Below are positions 16,656 to 25,605 of a stretch of DNA of 64,000 nt, piece after piece. Each line of letters starts with the position of its first letter. Position 1 is the first letter of the stretch. The stretch is from Prevotellaceae bacterium KH2P17. GTDB lineage: Bacteria; Bacteroidota; Bacteroidia; Bacteroidales; Bacteroidaceae. The stretch spans positions 116,195-180,194 of the forward strand of contig FZRE01000004.1 of assembly GCA_900199655.1 (NCBI GenBank), read 5' to 3'. The position numbers and the translations under genes are program-made. The notes beneath the pieces are model-generated. The model did no database searches, had not been told where the DNA came from, and worked only from the letters and a program-made list of their open reading frames with translations.

Positions 16656-17414
16656 CTACTGGTCCGGATTCTCTACGTAACCCTGGTACTCGGGCACCAG
16701 TCCGCCCATCACGGCAGCGTAGGCCTGGTCCATTGTCTGCTTCACGCTGTCGGGCCCTTTGCCCTTGGGCGCGATGGGCTTGTGGATGGTCAGGGTGAGC
16801 GGATGCCAGGTTACGAAGCGCCAGTCGCGCATGCGCGGCAGCACGTTGAACGACCCGTTGATGGTCAGCGGCACCACCGGCAGCTGCAACTCGTCGGCCA
16901 GCATGAAGGCACCGCGGCGGAACAAACCCATGTGACCGGTGAAGGTGCGGCAGCCTTCGGGGAAAACGACGAGCGACATGCCCTCCTTCAGTATCTCGCG
17001 GGCCTTGTCGTAGGTGGCCCGCACCTTGCTGGGGCCGCTCCTGTCTACAAAGATGTGGTGAGCCGCCTCGCAGGCTATGCCCACCAGGGGGATGCGGCGG
17101 ATGCCCTTCTTCATCATCCATTTGAAGTTCCGGTTTAGGAACCCGTAGATTACGAAGATATCGAACGCGCCCTGATGGTTGCTCACGAAGACGTACGACT
17201 GCCCCTTTTCGAGGTTCTCCCTGCCCTTGATGCGGATGGGAAGCAGGCACAGCCGCACGGCAACTATTGACCACCACTTGCCGGGATAGTAGCCCCAGAA
17301 GTGGCCGTTGCCTATGAGGCAGCCGATAACTGTTACCAGGGAGGTGAGCACGGATGCCACCAGGAAGAGCGGCAACACAATGAAGAGCTGATAGAGACGG
17401 TACAGGTATTTCAT
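16656..17414 (-). CDS. 1-acyl-sn-glycerol-3-phosphate acyltransferase (PlsC-like)
   Basis: 252 residues with two hydrophobic segments near the N-terminus (about 8-28 and 38-55). The catalytic NHQGAFD block (HxxxxD) is at about residue 79 and the acyl-acceptor motif FPEGCRTFTG at about 150, both typical of the PlsC/LPLAT superfamily. It would acylate lysophosphatidic acid or a related lysolipid at the inner membrane. The start is one base after the phosphoesterase stop, placing it last in the dihydroorotase operon. Confidence 0.92.
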   Translation of the reverse strand: MKYLYRLYQLFIVLPLFLVASVLTSLVTVIGCLIGNGHFWGYYPGKWWSIVAVRLCLLPIRIKGRENLEKGQSYVFVSNHQGAFDIFVIYGFLNRNFKWMMKKGIRRIPLVGIACEAAHHIFVDRSGPSKVRATYDKAREILKEGMSLVVFPEGCRTFTGHMGLFRRGAFMLADELQLPVVPLTINGSFNVLPRMRDWRFVTWHPLTLTIHKPIAPKGKGPDSVKQTMDQAYAAVMGGLVPEYQGYVENPDQ

Positions 17415-17415
17415 G

Positions 17416-18585
17416 TTATTGGAGTTTATGCAAGGTGATGACTGCTATCTCCGGCGGCACGCCAAAGCGGAACCTGACGAGTCCGCCCAGACCGGCAGAA
17501 ACGTAGATGGCACGGTCGGCCTCCATGTAGAGGCCGCAGTCTTCGCGGCAAACCAGATGAGAAGGGCGGAAACCGAAGATACTCAGCTGCCCGCCATGCG
17601 TGTGACCGCTCAGCGTGAGCTGTGCCTGAGAGGACGAGAGGATGGTGCGCCGCCACGCCGAAGGGTCGTGTTGCAGCAGCACCACGAAGGCTCCGGCGTC
17701 CACGCCCTGCAGCGTTTGCTCCAAATTGGCTTTGTGGGGAAAGGGCTTCTTGCCGTCGTTCTCCTCGCCGGCAATGACTATCGAGTCCTGTCCGCGGTGG
17801 ATGGAGCGGTGCTCGTTGAGCAGTACGTTCCAGCCGAACTGGCGCTGGCGCGACACGGTTTCGCGCTCGTTGGCCACCTTCACGGCCGGGTCGGCGTCTA
17901 TGTACATGCTGTAATCGTGGTTGCCCAGTACGGAGAAGACGCCGTCCTTGGCCTTAAGCCGGCCCAGCATGTCTTGGAATGGGTAGAGTTCGGCCGGCTG
18001 CAGGTTCTGCAAGTCGCCCGTAAAGGCTATCAGGTCGGCCTGCTGGGCGTTTATGCTGTCGATGTCGCGTTCAACCAACTGCTCGTATCCGCCCTGGAAA
18101 GTGCCCAGGTGCAGGTCGCTGAAGTGTACGATGCGATAGCCGTCGAACGCCGGGGGCAGGTCCTTGAAATACACGTCAACGTGCTTTACCTCCAGCTTGC
18201 GGTAGCCCAACAGCGACCCGTAGAGCAGCACGTACACCGCAAACACGGCGAGCAGGAGCCCCACCAGGTTGCCCCAATTGTGGTGCGAGTGGCGCAGACG
18301 GCACCATGCCAGGCCCAGTGCGGAGCAGAGTACGAAGATGGCTTTGGGCATTACGAAGAGCCCAACGAGGATGAGATAGAGGCTGAGCCACGACATGTCG
18401 TCGGGTGCAAAGTTGTGGATGGAGGTCAGCCCCACTGTGTAGGCCATCATGAGCAGGCCCGGCAGCCACCACAGCAGCCGTTTCCACCACCTCATTCTGT
18501 TGCGGCGGCTCAGATAGTGCACGTATATATAAAGGTCGGGCAGCACTATCGCCAATATGATGGGTATGAAAATGCGTGCTATCAT
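17416..18585 (-). CDS. Membrane-anchored metallophosphoesterase
   Basis: 389 residues. Four hydrophobic segments occupy about 1-135, then a calcineurin-like phosphoesterase domain with all metal motifs: FSDLHLG, TGDLQN, LGNHDY and SGHTHGGQ. Homologues of this layout (YkuE/LpxH-like superfamily) hydrolyse phosphoesters at the membrane, and substrates vary. It overlaps the MetH-activation gene by four bases and is followed after one base by the acyltransferase, suggesting a lipid-related role, which is inference only. Confidence 0.9.
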   Translation of the reverse strand: MIARIFIPIILAIVLPDLYIYVHYLSRRNRMRWWKRLLWWLPGLLMMAYTVGLTSIHNFAPDDMSWLSLYLILVGLFVMPKAIFVLCSALGLAWCRLRHSHHNWGNLVGLLLAVFAVYVLLYGSLLGYRKLEVKHVDVYFKDLPPAFDGYRIVHFSDLHLGTFQGGYEQLVERDIDSINAQQADLIAFTGDLQNLQPAELYPFQDMLGRLKAKDGVFSVLGNHDYSMYIDADPAVKVANERETVSRQRQFGWNVLLNEHRSIHRGQDSIVIAGEENDGKKPFPHKANLEQTLQGVDAGAFVVLLQHDPSAWRRTILSSSQAQLTLSGHTHGGQLSIFGFRPSHLVCREDCGLYMEADRAIYVSAGLGGLVRFRFGVPPEIAVITLHKLQ

Positions 18586-19406
18586 CTTTTCAACAAGCTC
18601 GATTCAAGGAAGCGCCGCATCAGCTCAACGGGTATGCCGCGGCGGCGGGCGTAGTCAGTAAGCTGGTCTTCGCCTATCTTTCCGAGGTCAAAATATCGTG
18701 ATTGGGGGTGAGAGAACATGAAACCGGAGACGCTGGCGTGGGGCGTCATCATGCCGCTCTCGGTGAGTCGGATGCCGATATCCTTCATGCCGATGAGGCC
18801 GGAGAGGATGAAGTTGAGGCTCGTATCGGGCAGCGAGGGATAGCCCACGGCCGGGCGGATGCCCTGATAGTGCTCAAGGTGCAGCTCGCTCATGGAGAGC
18901 TGCTCGGCCTGTGCATAGCCCCAGAAGGTTGTACGCACCTGCTGGTGCATGCGTTCGGCCGTGGCCTCGGCCAGCCGGTCGGCCAGTGTCTGCGACAGCA
19001 GCTGCCTGTAGGCGTCGCCCTTGTAGTCCTGTTCCATGGCTGCATCAACGGTTGTGGCAAAGAGACCCACCTCATCGGGCTTGCCGGAGGAGAGCGGACG
19101 GACGAAGTCGGACAAGCAGAGGTTGGGTTCACCCTCATGAGCGGGGCGCTGTTGGCGCAGTAGCGGTATGCGCGTACCGGCCACCAGGAGGTCGTCGCCG
19201 TCGCTGTTGGCGGGGAAGATGCCGAACACCGCATGCGTAAGGTATCGCCCCTGGAACTCGCGGAGCATGTCCTCGGCCTCGGCGCGCAGCTTCTCCCGCT
19301 CGGCGGCGGGCTTGCCGTTGAGTCCCCAGGCATGGTAGAAATAAATCCAGTTGATGTAAGGGGATATCTCGTTAATGCTGTAGTCTATGTGCTTCTTCAG
19401 TTCCAT
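18582..19406 (-). CDS. Stand-alone vitamin B12-dependent methionine synthase activation domain
   Basis: 274 residues from MELKKHIDY; the frame is open to 19430, an alternative start. The C-terminal half matches the AdoMet-binding reactivation domain of MetH: GIRPAVGYPSLPD, IGIRLTESGMMTPHASVSG and HPQSRYFDLGKI. In E. coli this domain is the last part of MetH and, with flavodoxin, remethylates oxidised cobalamin. In Bacteroidota it is commonly a separate protein, so MetH itself should be encoded elsewhere. It overlaps the phosphoesterase start by four bases and follows dihydroorotase. Confidence 0.88.
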   Translation of the reverse strand: MELKKHIDYSINEISPYINWIYFYHAWGLNGKPAAEREKLRAEAEDMLREFQGRYLTHAVFGIFPANSDGDDLLVAGTRIPLLRQQRPAHEGEPNLCLSDFVRPLSSGKPDEVGLFATTVDAAMEQDYKGDAYRQLLSQTLADRLAEATAERMHQQVRTTFWGYAQAEQLSMSELHLEHYQGIRPAVGYPSLPDTSLNFILSGLIGMKDIGIRLTESGMMTPHASVSGFMFSHPQSRYFDLGKIGEDQLTDYARRRGIPVELMRRFLESSLLKR

Positions 19407-19437
19407 TTCGTTTGTGTATGCCCCGGGCAAGGGCGCC

Positions 19438-20787
19438 TTATCTGAAGTTGATGGCCTCGCCCCGGCTGCTTTCGTCGAACTGCCCCAGGTTGTAAATCAG
19501 GCGGCCGTTGCAGAGCGTCTGCCGTATCTGCCAGCTGAAGCGGTGCCCCAGCAGCGGGCTCCATTTGCATTTGCTCTGTATCGTGCGCTCCGTAACGGTC
19601 CAGGGCGAATGCGGCTTCACGATAACAATGTCGGCCTTGCAGCCCTTGCGGAGGTATCCGCGGCCGTTTACGCCGAACAGCCGGGCCGGGTTGTGGCTCA
19701 TAAGCTCGACAAGCCGCTCGATGGTAAGCACCTTCCGGTCAACCAGCTCCAGCATCAGGGGCAGCGAGAACTGCACCATCGGCATGCCCGAGGCGGCCTT
19801 GGCGCATCCGCCCTGCTTGTCGGCAAGCTCGTGGGGGGCGTGGTCGGTGCCTATGCAAGTTATGCGTCCGTCGGCCAGCGCTTTGCGTAATGCGGCGCGG
19901 TCGGCATCCGTCTTCACGGCCGGGTTGCACTTGATGCGTGCGCCAAGGTCGTGATAATCGGCGTCGGAGAAAAAGAGATGGGCCGGTGTAGCCTCCATCG
20001 TAATCTGCGGGAGAGCCTCGGCAGGGGCGTTGGCAGTTATCAGTTCCAATTCGGCTGCTGTACTTACATGGGCTATGTGGAGGCGGGTGCCGTTCTCGCG
20101 GGCCAGCCTTACGGCCAGCGAACTGCTGTTGAAGCAGGCTTGGGCCGAGCGGATGAGCGGGTGGAGCGCTATGGGCGGGTCGTCGCCATACCGTTTTTTG
20201 GCCTCGCTCATGTTGCGGTTGATGAGGGCGGTGTCCTCGCAATGCGTCATTACAGGCAGCCCTAAATCGGCTGCGGTGCGGAATACAAGGGCCAGGGAGT
20301 CCGTCTTGTCGACGAGCATGTTGCCCGTGCTGGCTCCCATGAAGAGCTTGATGCCGGGAATGCTGTGGCAGTCCAGCTGCTTGAAAAGCGGCGCATTGTC
20401 GTTTGTGGCGCCAAAGAAAAAGCTGTAGTTTACGTGGCTTTTCTCGCGTGCAAGTGTAAACTTGCTGGCCAGCGCCTCCGGAGTAGTGGTCTGGGGCACG
20501 GTGTTGGGCATCTCGAAGTAGGACGTTACGCCTCCGTAAGCTGCCGCCCGGCTCTCGCTCCCGATGTCGCCCTTGCGCGTAAGTCCGGGCTCCCGGAAGT
20601 GCACATGCTCATCAATGACGCCCGGTAAAACAAAACACCCCGTGGCATCTACTTCTTGATTGTAGCTTCCACGGGGAGTTTTCGTATCTTCGATAATCTC
20701 AGCAATACGGTCGTTTTCTGTCACGATGTCGGCCTTGAATGACCGTCCCTCGTTTACTACCGTCCCACCAACAATCCTTATCTTCAT
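19438..20787 (-). CDS. pyrC: Dihydroorotase
   Basis: 449 residues, amidohydrolase fold. Metal ligands appear in DEHVHFREPG, the probable carbamylated Lys in GIKLFMGASTGN, His in MTHCEDTA and HIAHVST, and Asp in GTDHAPH. It closes carbamoyl-aspartate to dihydroorotate in pyrimidine synthesis. The length and the FREPG motif fit class I dihydroorotases; allantoinase is the main alternative. No other pyr gene is adjacent. It is likely the head or second gene of the operon running down to the acyltransferase, 25 bases after the DUF4369 lipoprotein. Confidence 0.92.
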   Translation of the reverse strand: MKIRIVGGTVVNEGRSFKADIVTENDRIAEIIEDTKTPRGSYNQEVDATGCFVLPGVIDEHVHFREPGLTRKGDIGSESRAAAYGGVTSYFEMPNTVPQTTTPEALASKFTLAREKSHVNYSFFFGATNDNAPLFKQLDCHSIPGIKLFMGASTGNMLVDKTDSLALVFRTAADLGLPVMTHCEDTALINRNMSEAKKRYGDDPPIALHPLIRSAQACFNSSSLAVRLARENGTRLHIAHVSTAAELELITANAPAEALPQITMEATPAHLFFSDADYHDLGARIKCNPAVKTDADRAALRKALADGRITCIGTDHAPHELADKQGGCAKAASGMPMVQFSLPLMLELVDRKVLTIERLVELMSHNPARLFGVNGRGYLRKGCKADIVIVKPHSPWTVTERTIQSKCKWSPLLGHRFSWQIRQTLCNGRLIYNLGQFDESSRGEAINFR

Positions 20788-20812
20788 CTATTTGTCATTC
20801 GTTTCTTACTTG

Positions 20813-21616
20813 TCAGTTAGCCTGCGGGGCTTCCGACGGCTTTGCCAGGTCGCTGGGCGTAGGAGCGGGAGCCGTCTCCGGCTGCACTGCTGCAGGCGGG
20901 GCCTGCGGTGCGGGAGTATCTTTCAGGCCGTTCATAATCTGCTCGTTCTCCTGTGCTTTCTGATAGTAGTCCTTCACGTAGGGGTCTTTTTTGAAGTTAT
21001 CGGTGGCCTTGCTCATGATGTCTTCTATCCAGGGAGTGAGCATGGGATATTCGTTGCCTATGGTGACCAGGAAGAACACGCCTGCTCCCAGCACGTTGTC
21101 GAAGTTCTCGGTCACGAAGTTTGTCACCAAATCGTCCTCCTGCTTGGACAGTTTCATGGCCTCGGCATTGAGGTGGGCATTAACGGCATCCATGTCGCCG
21201 CCATTCATGATGGCCTGGTCATGCCTGTGTACGAGTTCTGCCTCCTGGTTTTTAAGTTGCGTGTATTTATTGAAGAACTTGAAAAGTTTATCGTTCAGAG
21301 GGGTTCCGCTCACGTTCTGCTGGGTGTTGTCTATCTTTATCAGGATGTCTCCACCTTCCAAGACCAGCGGCAGTACGCTTTCATCATCCATGAAGATGCT
21401 GGCCATGCGCACGGAGTCTACGGTACCGGAGAAGCTGAACTGGCCATGCACAACATCGCAGGAATCCAGATTCTTGAAGTCATTATTCTTCAGAACCTTG
21501 AGGTACAGCTTGCGTCCATCCAGGGTGGAAACATTTGAGCTCCCCTGAATATCAAAGGTATCCGCACACGAAGTGAGCGCCAACAGAGTGATAAACGCGT
21601 ATAATACTTTATTCAT
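20813..21616 (-). CDS. DUF4369-like lipoprotein
   Basis: 267 residues. The lipobox LTSC puts the lipidated Cys at 17. Residues about 22-115 resemble the DUF4369 N-terminal domain (GRKLYLKVLKNND, FSFSGTVDSVRMASIFMDDE), often found ahead of a thioredoxin-like domain in Bacteroidota; here no CxxC domain follows. The middle is helical and charged, and the last 40 residues are Pro/Ala-rich and probably disordered. The function is unknown. It has a -7 box at 21642-21649 and is 25 bases upstream of dihydroorotase. Confidence 0.82.
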   Translation of the reverse strand: MNKVLYAFITLLALTSCADTFDIQGSSNVSTLDGRKLYLKVLKNNDFKNLDSCDVVHGQFSFSGTVDSVRMASIFMDDESVLPLVLEGGDILIKIDNTQQNVSGTPLNDKLFKFFNKYTQLKNQEAELVHRHDQAIMNGGDMDAVNAHLNAEAMKLSKQEDDLVTNFVTENFDNVLGAGVFFLVTIGNEYPMLTPWIEDIMSKATDNFKKDPYVKDYYQKAQENEQIMNGLKDTPAPQAPPAAVQPETAPAPTPSDLAKPSEAPQAN

Positions 21617-21641
21617 AAACCGTTTTCTTGTTCTTGTCTGA

Positions 21642-21649
21642 CAAAGGTA
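21642..21649 (-). promoter_or_regulatory. -7 box of the DUF4369/dihydroorotase operon
   Basis: TACCTTTG on the minus strand, 26 bases before the ATG at 21616. Confidence 0.6.
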
Positions 21650-21727
21650 ATATCTATAATTGATGTAGAGAAAGATTTTTATGCAAATTAAATGAAATTC
21701 TTGCTCTTTTATAATTTTTTGGGAATT

Positions 21728-22159
21728 TCATTCTTTGCCCTCTTCTTTCCGTAATTCATGAGCCAGCCGGTGGGTGGTATATATCTCCAGAATGGCGGCT
21801 ATGAGCAGCAGAATTACCCACTTGTTGTACACGTACTGGATGTAGTTAAGATAGCCACTGCCGCTCCGATTGTTGAACAGAGGCAGCAGGAACTGATACG
21901 CGGAGTCGGCCATGAGGATGCCGGAGAGCACGAAGAACAAGTCTGCTATGCCCTGAATGCTCTTCAACCTGCGGATAACGGGGTTGTTGCCCTCGTAGCT
22001 TTGCATGAGCTGCATGAGCGAGAAAAGAACCGTGCCCAGCAGGAACACCCAGCACACCACTTTCTCCTGCCACATGAAAGCGTAGCAACCTGCGCCAATG
22101 ACCATCAGCACGCCTCCGGCCAGAAATATCAGACTTTGAGTCTTATTCAGTTGTTTCAT
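21728..22159 (-). CDS. Small four-helix inner-membrane protein, unknown function
   Basis: 143 residues with four hydrophobic segments (about 10-28, 32-48, 72-92, 110-128) and a charged C-terminus. I recognise no catalytic motif. Its start lies inside the 3' end of the DivIC/FtsB-like gene (17-base overlap), so the two are expected to be co-expressed. This order is seen in other Prevotella-like genomes as far as I recall, which suggests an envelope or division role by association only. Confidence 0.8.
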   Translation of the reverse strand: MKQLNKTQSLIFLAGGVLMVIGAGCYAFMWQEKVVCWVFLLGTVLFSLMQLMQSYEGNNPVIRRLKSIQGIADLFFVLSGILMADSAYQFLLPLFNNRSGSGYLNYIQYVYNKWVILLLIAAILEIYTTHRLAHELRKEEGKE

Positions 22160-22481
22160 TTTGTTCTTCAGTCGGTTTCTCGTCGTCGCTCAGTACGAAG
22201 ATATCCTCATCCGATGCCTTCATGAAGTAGCGTTCGCGTGCTATCTTCTCTATGGCCTTGGGATTTCGCTTGATTTCACGCAGCTTCTTGGCATCGGCAT
22301 CGTGCTGTTTGTTGTACTTGGATATCTGCACTTCGAGGTCGTCTATCTGCATTTCGTACTGGATTCGCTTCATGAAGCTGTTCTCATCGAGAAATCCGAC
22401 GACGAGAATGCCCAGCACAACCACGATAAGATACTTATAATGGCTGAGGAAACTCCAAACTACACGTAGACGACTGTTCAT
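22143..22481 (-). CDS. Septum formation initiator (DivIC/FtsB-like)
   Basis: 112 residues: a short cytoplasmic N-terminus, one transmembrane helix (about 17-31), a coiled coil (about 38-70) and the conserved RNPKAIEKIARERYFMK segment of the DivIC/FtsB family, ending in an acidic tail. It would act in the divisome as the FtsL partner. It is divergent from dnaX and overlaps the next membrane-protein gene. Confidence 0.9.
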   Translation of the reverse strand: MNSRLRVVWSFLSHYKYLIVVVLGILVVGFLDENSFMKRIQYEMQIDDLEVQISKYNKQHDADAKKLREIKRNPKAIEKIARERYFMKASDEDIFVLSDDEKPTEEQNETTE

Positions 22482-22542
22482 ATTGTTTCTCTTTCCGGGT
22501 GCAAAAATAGGAAATATAATTGAGATTCTCGACTTTTTTAGT

Positions 22543-22550
22543 TACTTTTG
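22543..22550 (+). promoter_or_regulatory. -7 box of dnaX
   Basis: TACTTTTG at 22 bases before the chosen dnaX ATG. Its position downstream of the open-frame ATG at 22483 supports the start at 22573. Confidence 0.65.
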
Positions 22551-22572
22551 CAAGCAACAAGATGAAAATAAA

Positions 22573-24357
22573 ATGGAAAACTATATCGTATCGGCACGCA
22601 AGTACCGCCCGATGACATTCGACTCCGTTGTGGGCCAGGCAGCCCTTACTACCACGCTGAAGAATGCCGTGAAGAGCGGAAAGTTGGCCCACGCCTATCT
22701 GTTCTGCGGCCCGCGCGGCGTAGGCAAAACAACCTGTGCCCGCATCTTCGCCAAGGCCATTAACTGCGAGAACCCCTCTGCCGACGGCGAGGCATGCAAC
22801 CAGTGTGAGAGCTGCAAGTCCTTTAATGAGGGCCGTTCGTACAACATCTTCGAACTCGACGCAGCCAGCAACAACTCCGTCGAGAACATCAAAAGCCTGA
22901 TGGAGCAGACGCAAATTCCGCCGCAGACGGGCAAGTACAAGGTGTTCATCATCGACGAGGTGCACATGCTGTCGCAGGCTGCATTCAACGCATTCCTCAA
23001 AACACTTGAGGAGCCGCCCGCGCATGTCATCTTCATCCTCGCCACTACAGAGAAGCACAAGATTCTACCCACCATCATCAGCCGCTGCCAGATATATGAT
23101 TTCGAGCGGATGACGGTTTCCGAAATAATCAACCACCTGAAGATGGTGGCCCAGAAGGAATCCATAAGCTACGAGGAGGAGGCCCTCAACGTGATAGCAG
23201 AGAAGGCCGACGGCGGCATGCGTGATGCCCTTTCCATCTTCGACCAGGCCGCCAGCTTCTGCCAAGGCAACATCACGTACCGCAAAGTGCTCGAAGACCT
23301 CAACGTACTCGACAGCGACAACTACTTCCGCATTACCGACCTGGCCCTGCAGAACAAGGTTCCCGACATCATGCTTCTGTTCAATTCCGTTATCGAGAAA
23401 GGCTTCGACGGCGGCAACATGATGAACGGACTGGCCTCCCACATGCGCAACGTGCTCATGGCCAAGAACCCCGAGACGCTGCCCCTGCTGGAGGTGAGCG
23501 AGCAACAGCGGCTCAAGTACAGCGAGCAGGCACAGAAGTGCCCCGCTACATTCCTCTATAAAGCGCTGCAGATACTCAACAGCTGCGACATCAACTACCG
23601 CCAGAGCAGCAACAAACGGCTGCTGGCAGAGCTCACGCTCATACAGGTTGCGCAGATTACCCAGCCCGAGGACGAAGACGTGCCCGGCGCGGGGCGCAGC
23701 CCCAAACGATTGAAATCCCTGTTCAAGAACCTGATAGTATCTCAGCCCCAGGCAGCCTCCAGGGTGGTTGCCGCTGAGAAGCCGATAGCCCGCCCCACGA
23801 AGGCAGCGCGCCACCGGGATGCTGTCCCCACGCCTTCGGCTACCCCCCAACCTGTTGAAGACACTGCCGCCAACTCCAAGCCCGTGCTGAAATTGGGCGC
23901 CATCGGCATGACCTTCAAGGACATCCTGCGAGGTCCTGACAAGCCCGACTATGCCAAGGACAAGGAAGAAGAACAGCCCGCCCCGGATGAACAGCACGCG
24001 TTCACCCAGGACGAGCTGGAACTGCAGTGGATTGCCATGTGCAACCGCATGCCACGGCAGTACACCGGACTGGCGCAGCGCATGAAGAACATGACGCCCG
24101 TCATAACCAACTATCCCAACGTGGAGATAGTGGCCGACAACCCACTGCTGCTTGACGACATCAAGCAAATAGAGGGGCGCATCCATGCCACGCTGTCGCG
24201 CGGACTGCACAACAGCGACATGAAGCTCTCCATACGCCTGGCCAAACCCGAGGAAGTGAAGAAGATACTGACCAAGCGCGAGGTTTTCGATGAAATCAGA
24301 AAGAAGAACACAGCCATCGAAAAGCTACGCAACGCCCTCAACCTCGAACTCACCTGA
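22573..24357 (+). CDS. dnaX: DNA polymerase III subunit gamma/tau
   Basis: 594 residues from MENYIVSARKYRP. An in-frame ATG at 22483 would add 30 residues upstream of the promoter, so I reject it. AAA+ clamp-loader ATPase: Walker A GPRGVGKTTCA (about 46-56), four zinc cysteines (65, 75, 78, 81), Walker B DEVHMLS and the sensor ATTEKHKI. Domain III continues to about 370, then a Pro/Ala-rich linker and a tau-like C-terminal region. It loads the sliding clamp and bridges polymerase and helicase. It converges on asnA with 4 bases between. Confidence 0.97.
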   Translation: MENYIVSARKYRPMTFDSVVGQAALTTTLKNAVKSGKLAHAYLFCGPRGVGKTTCARIFAKAINCENPSADGEACNQCESCKSFNEGRSYNIFELDAASNNSVENIKSLMEQTQIPPQTGKYKVFIIDEVHMLSQAAFNAFLKTLEEPPAHVIFILATTEKHKILPTIISRCQIYDFERMTVSEIINHLKMVAQKESISYEEEALNVIAEKADGGMRDALSIFDQAASFCQGNITYRKVLEDLNVLDSDNYFRITDLALQNKVPDIMLLFNSVIEKGFDGGNMMNGLASHMRNVLMAKNPETLPLLEVSEQQRLKYSEQAQKCPATFLYKALQILNSCDINYRQSSNKRLLAELTLIQVAQITQPEDEDVPGAGRSPKRLKSLFKNLIVSQPQAASRVVAAEKPIARPTKAARHRDAVPTPSATPQPVEDTAANSKPVLKLGAIGMTFKDILRGPDKPDYAKDKEEEQPAPDEQHAFTQDELELQWIAMCNRMPRQYTGLAQRMKNMTPVITNYPNVEIVADNPLLLDDIKQIEGRIHATLSRGLHNSDMKLSIRLAKPEEVKKILTKREVFDEIRKKNTAIEKLRNALNLELT

Positions 24358-24361
24358 ACCC

Positions 24362-25399
24362 TTAAATGAGCGGCATACCGCTGCGCTCACACTCCTCACG
24401 CATTTCTGCAGGCCAGATGCTGGCCTGTATCTCGCCTATATGAGCCTTGTGGAGCATGAGCATGCAGAGCCTGCTCTGACCGATACCGCCGCCAATGCTC
24501 AGCGGGAGTTTGCCCTCGAGCAGCTGCCGGTGGAAGTACAGTTGCTCCCTTTCTTCCTCGCCCTCTATCTTCAGCTGGCGCAGCAGAGCTTCCTTGTCTA
24601 CGCGGATACCCATTGACGAAAGCTCGAACGAGCGCTCCAGCACGGGGTACCAAATCAGTATGTCGCCGTTCAGCCCCTGCTTTCCGTTCTCGGCAACTGT
24701 CGACCAGTCGTCGTAGTCGGGCGCGCGTCCGTCGTGCTTTTCGCCGTTGCTCAGCTTGGCTCCTATGCCGATGAGGAACACGCAGCCGTACTTGCGGCAG
24801 ATGGCGTCTTCACGTTCCTTGGCGCTCATGTTGGGATACATCTGCAGCAAGTCTTCGCTATGAACGAAGTGAATGGTGCGAGGCAGGAACGGCTTGAGCT
24901 GTGGATAGCACTCGCAGGCCAGATATTCCGTGCGCAGTACGGCCGAGTAGATGCGCTCTACCACGTCTTTGAGGAACTGCAGCGTGCGGTCCTGGGCCGT
25001 GATAACAGCCTCCCAGTCCCACTGGTCAACATAGAGAGAGTGCAGGTTGTCCAGCTCCTCGTCGGCGCGAATGGCGTTCATGTCGGTGTAGATGCCGTAG
25101 CCCGGCTCTATGCCATACTCGGCCAGCGTGAGGCGTTTCCACTTGGCGAGCGAGTGAACCACCTCTGCACGGGCGTCGTTCAGGTCCTTGATGGGGAAGG
25201 AGACAGGCCGCTCCACGCCGTTCAGGTCGTCGTTTATGCCCAATCCCTTGAGCACGAAGAGCGGTGCCGTTACGCGGCGGAGCCTCAGCTCGGTAGCGAG
25301 GTTCTGCTGGAAGAAGTCCTTTATCAGTTTAATGCCCTGCTCGGTCTCTCGTTTGTCGAGCAGAGCGCGGTAGCCTTCCGGTTTAATCAGTTTACTCAT
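24362..25399 (-). CDS. asnA: Aspartate--ammonia ligase (asparagine synthetase A)
   Basis: 345 residues, class II aminoacyl-tRNA-synthetase-like fold. It makes asparagine from aspartate, ammonia and ATP. The family stretches YVDQWDWEAVI, SFPIKDLNDARAEVVHSLAKWKR and the C-terminal LSIGGGIGQSRLCMLML (motif 3 arginine) are present. Slightly longer than E. coli AsnA (330). Its promoter box is at 25432-25439, right beside the large repeat region. Confidence 0.97.
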   Translation of the reverse strand: MSKLIKPEGYRALLDKRETEQGIKLIKDFFQQNLATELRLRRVTAPLFVLKGLGINDDLNGVERPVSFPIKDLNDARAEVVHSLAKWKRLTLAEYGIEPGYGIYTDMNAIRADEELDNLHSLYVDQWDWEAVITAQDRTLQFLKDVVERIYSAVLRTEYLACECYPQLKPFLPRTIHFVHSEDLLQMYPNMSAKEREDAICRKYGCVFLIGIGAKLSNGEKHDGRAPDYDDWSTVAENGKQGLNGDILIWYPVLERSFELSSMGIRVDKEALLRQLKIEGEEEREQLYFHRQLLEGKLPLSIGGGIGQSRLCMLMLHKAHIGEIQASIWPAEMREECERSGMPLI

Positions 25400-25431
25400 A
25401 ACTACTAACTTAAATCCTGTAATTTTGCTTG

Positions 25432-25439
25432 CAAAGATA
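25432..25439 (-). promoter_or_regulatory. -7 box of asnA
   Basis: TATCTTTG on the minus strand, 33 bases before the asnA ATG. Confidence 0.65.
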
Positions 25440-25605
25440 GCGATTAATTGATAAAATGCAAGCGGATAGTCTGCTTTATTAGTCGTTTTGCCTGTTGTTA
25501 GTTTGTTTTTCTGTCGTTTTTGTTTGTTCCGAGGCTGTTAAAAGGCTTCTCGGTCATGTCCTTCCTTCTTTTATAATGGATGAGTCTGCCGTAATGGCTC
25601 TTCTC

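Noticed and set aside
17413..18654. Open frame of over 410 codons on the plus strand
   Set aside because: It mirrors the metallophosphoesterase gene, which carries all catalytic motifs.
22483..22572. dnaX start at 22483
   Set aside because: The added 30 residues precede the -7 box and do not resemble DnaX; the family start MENYIVSARKYRP is at 22573.
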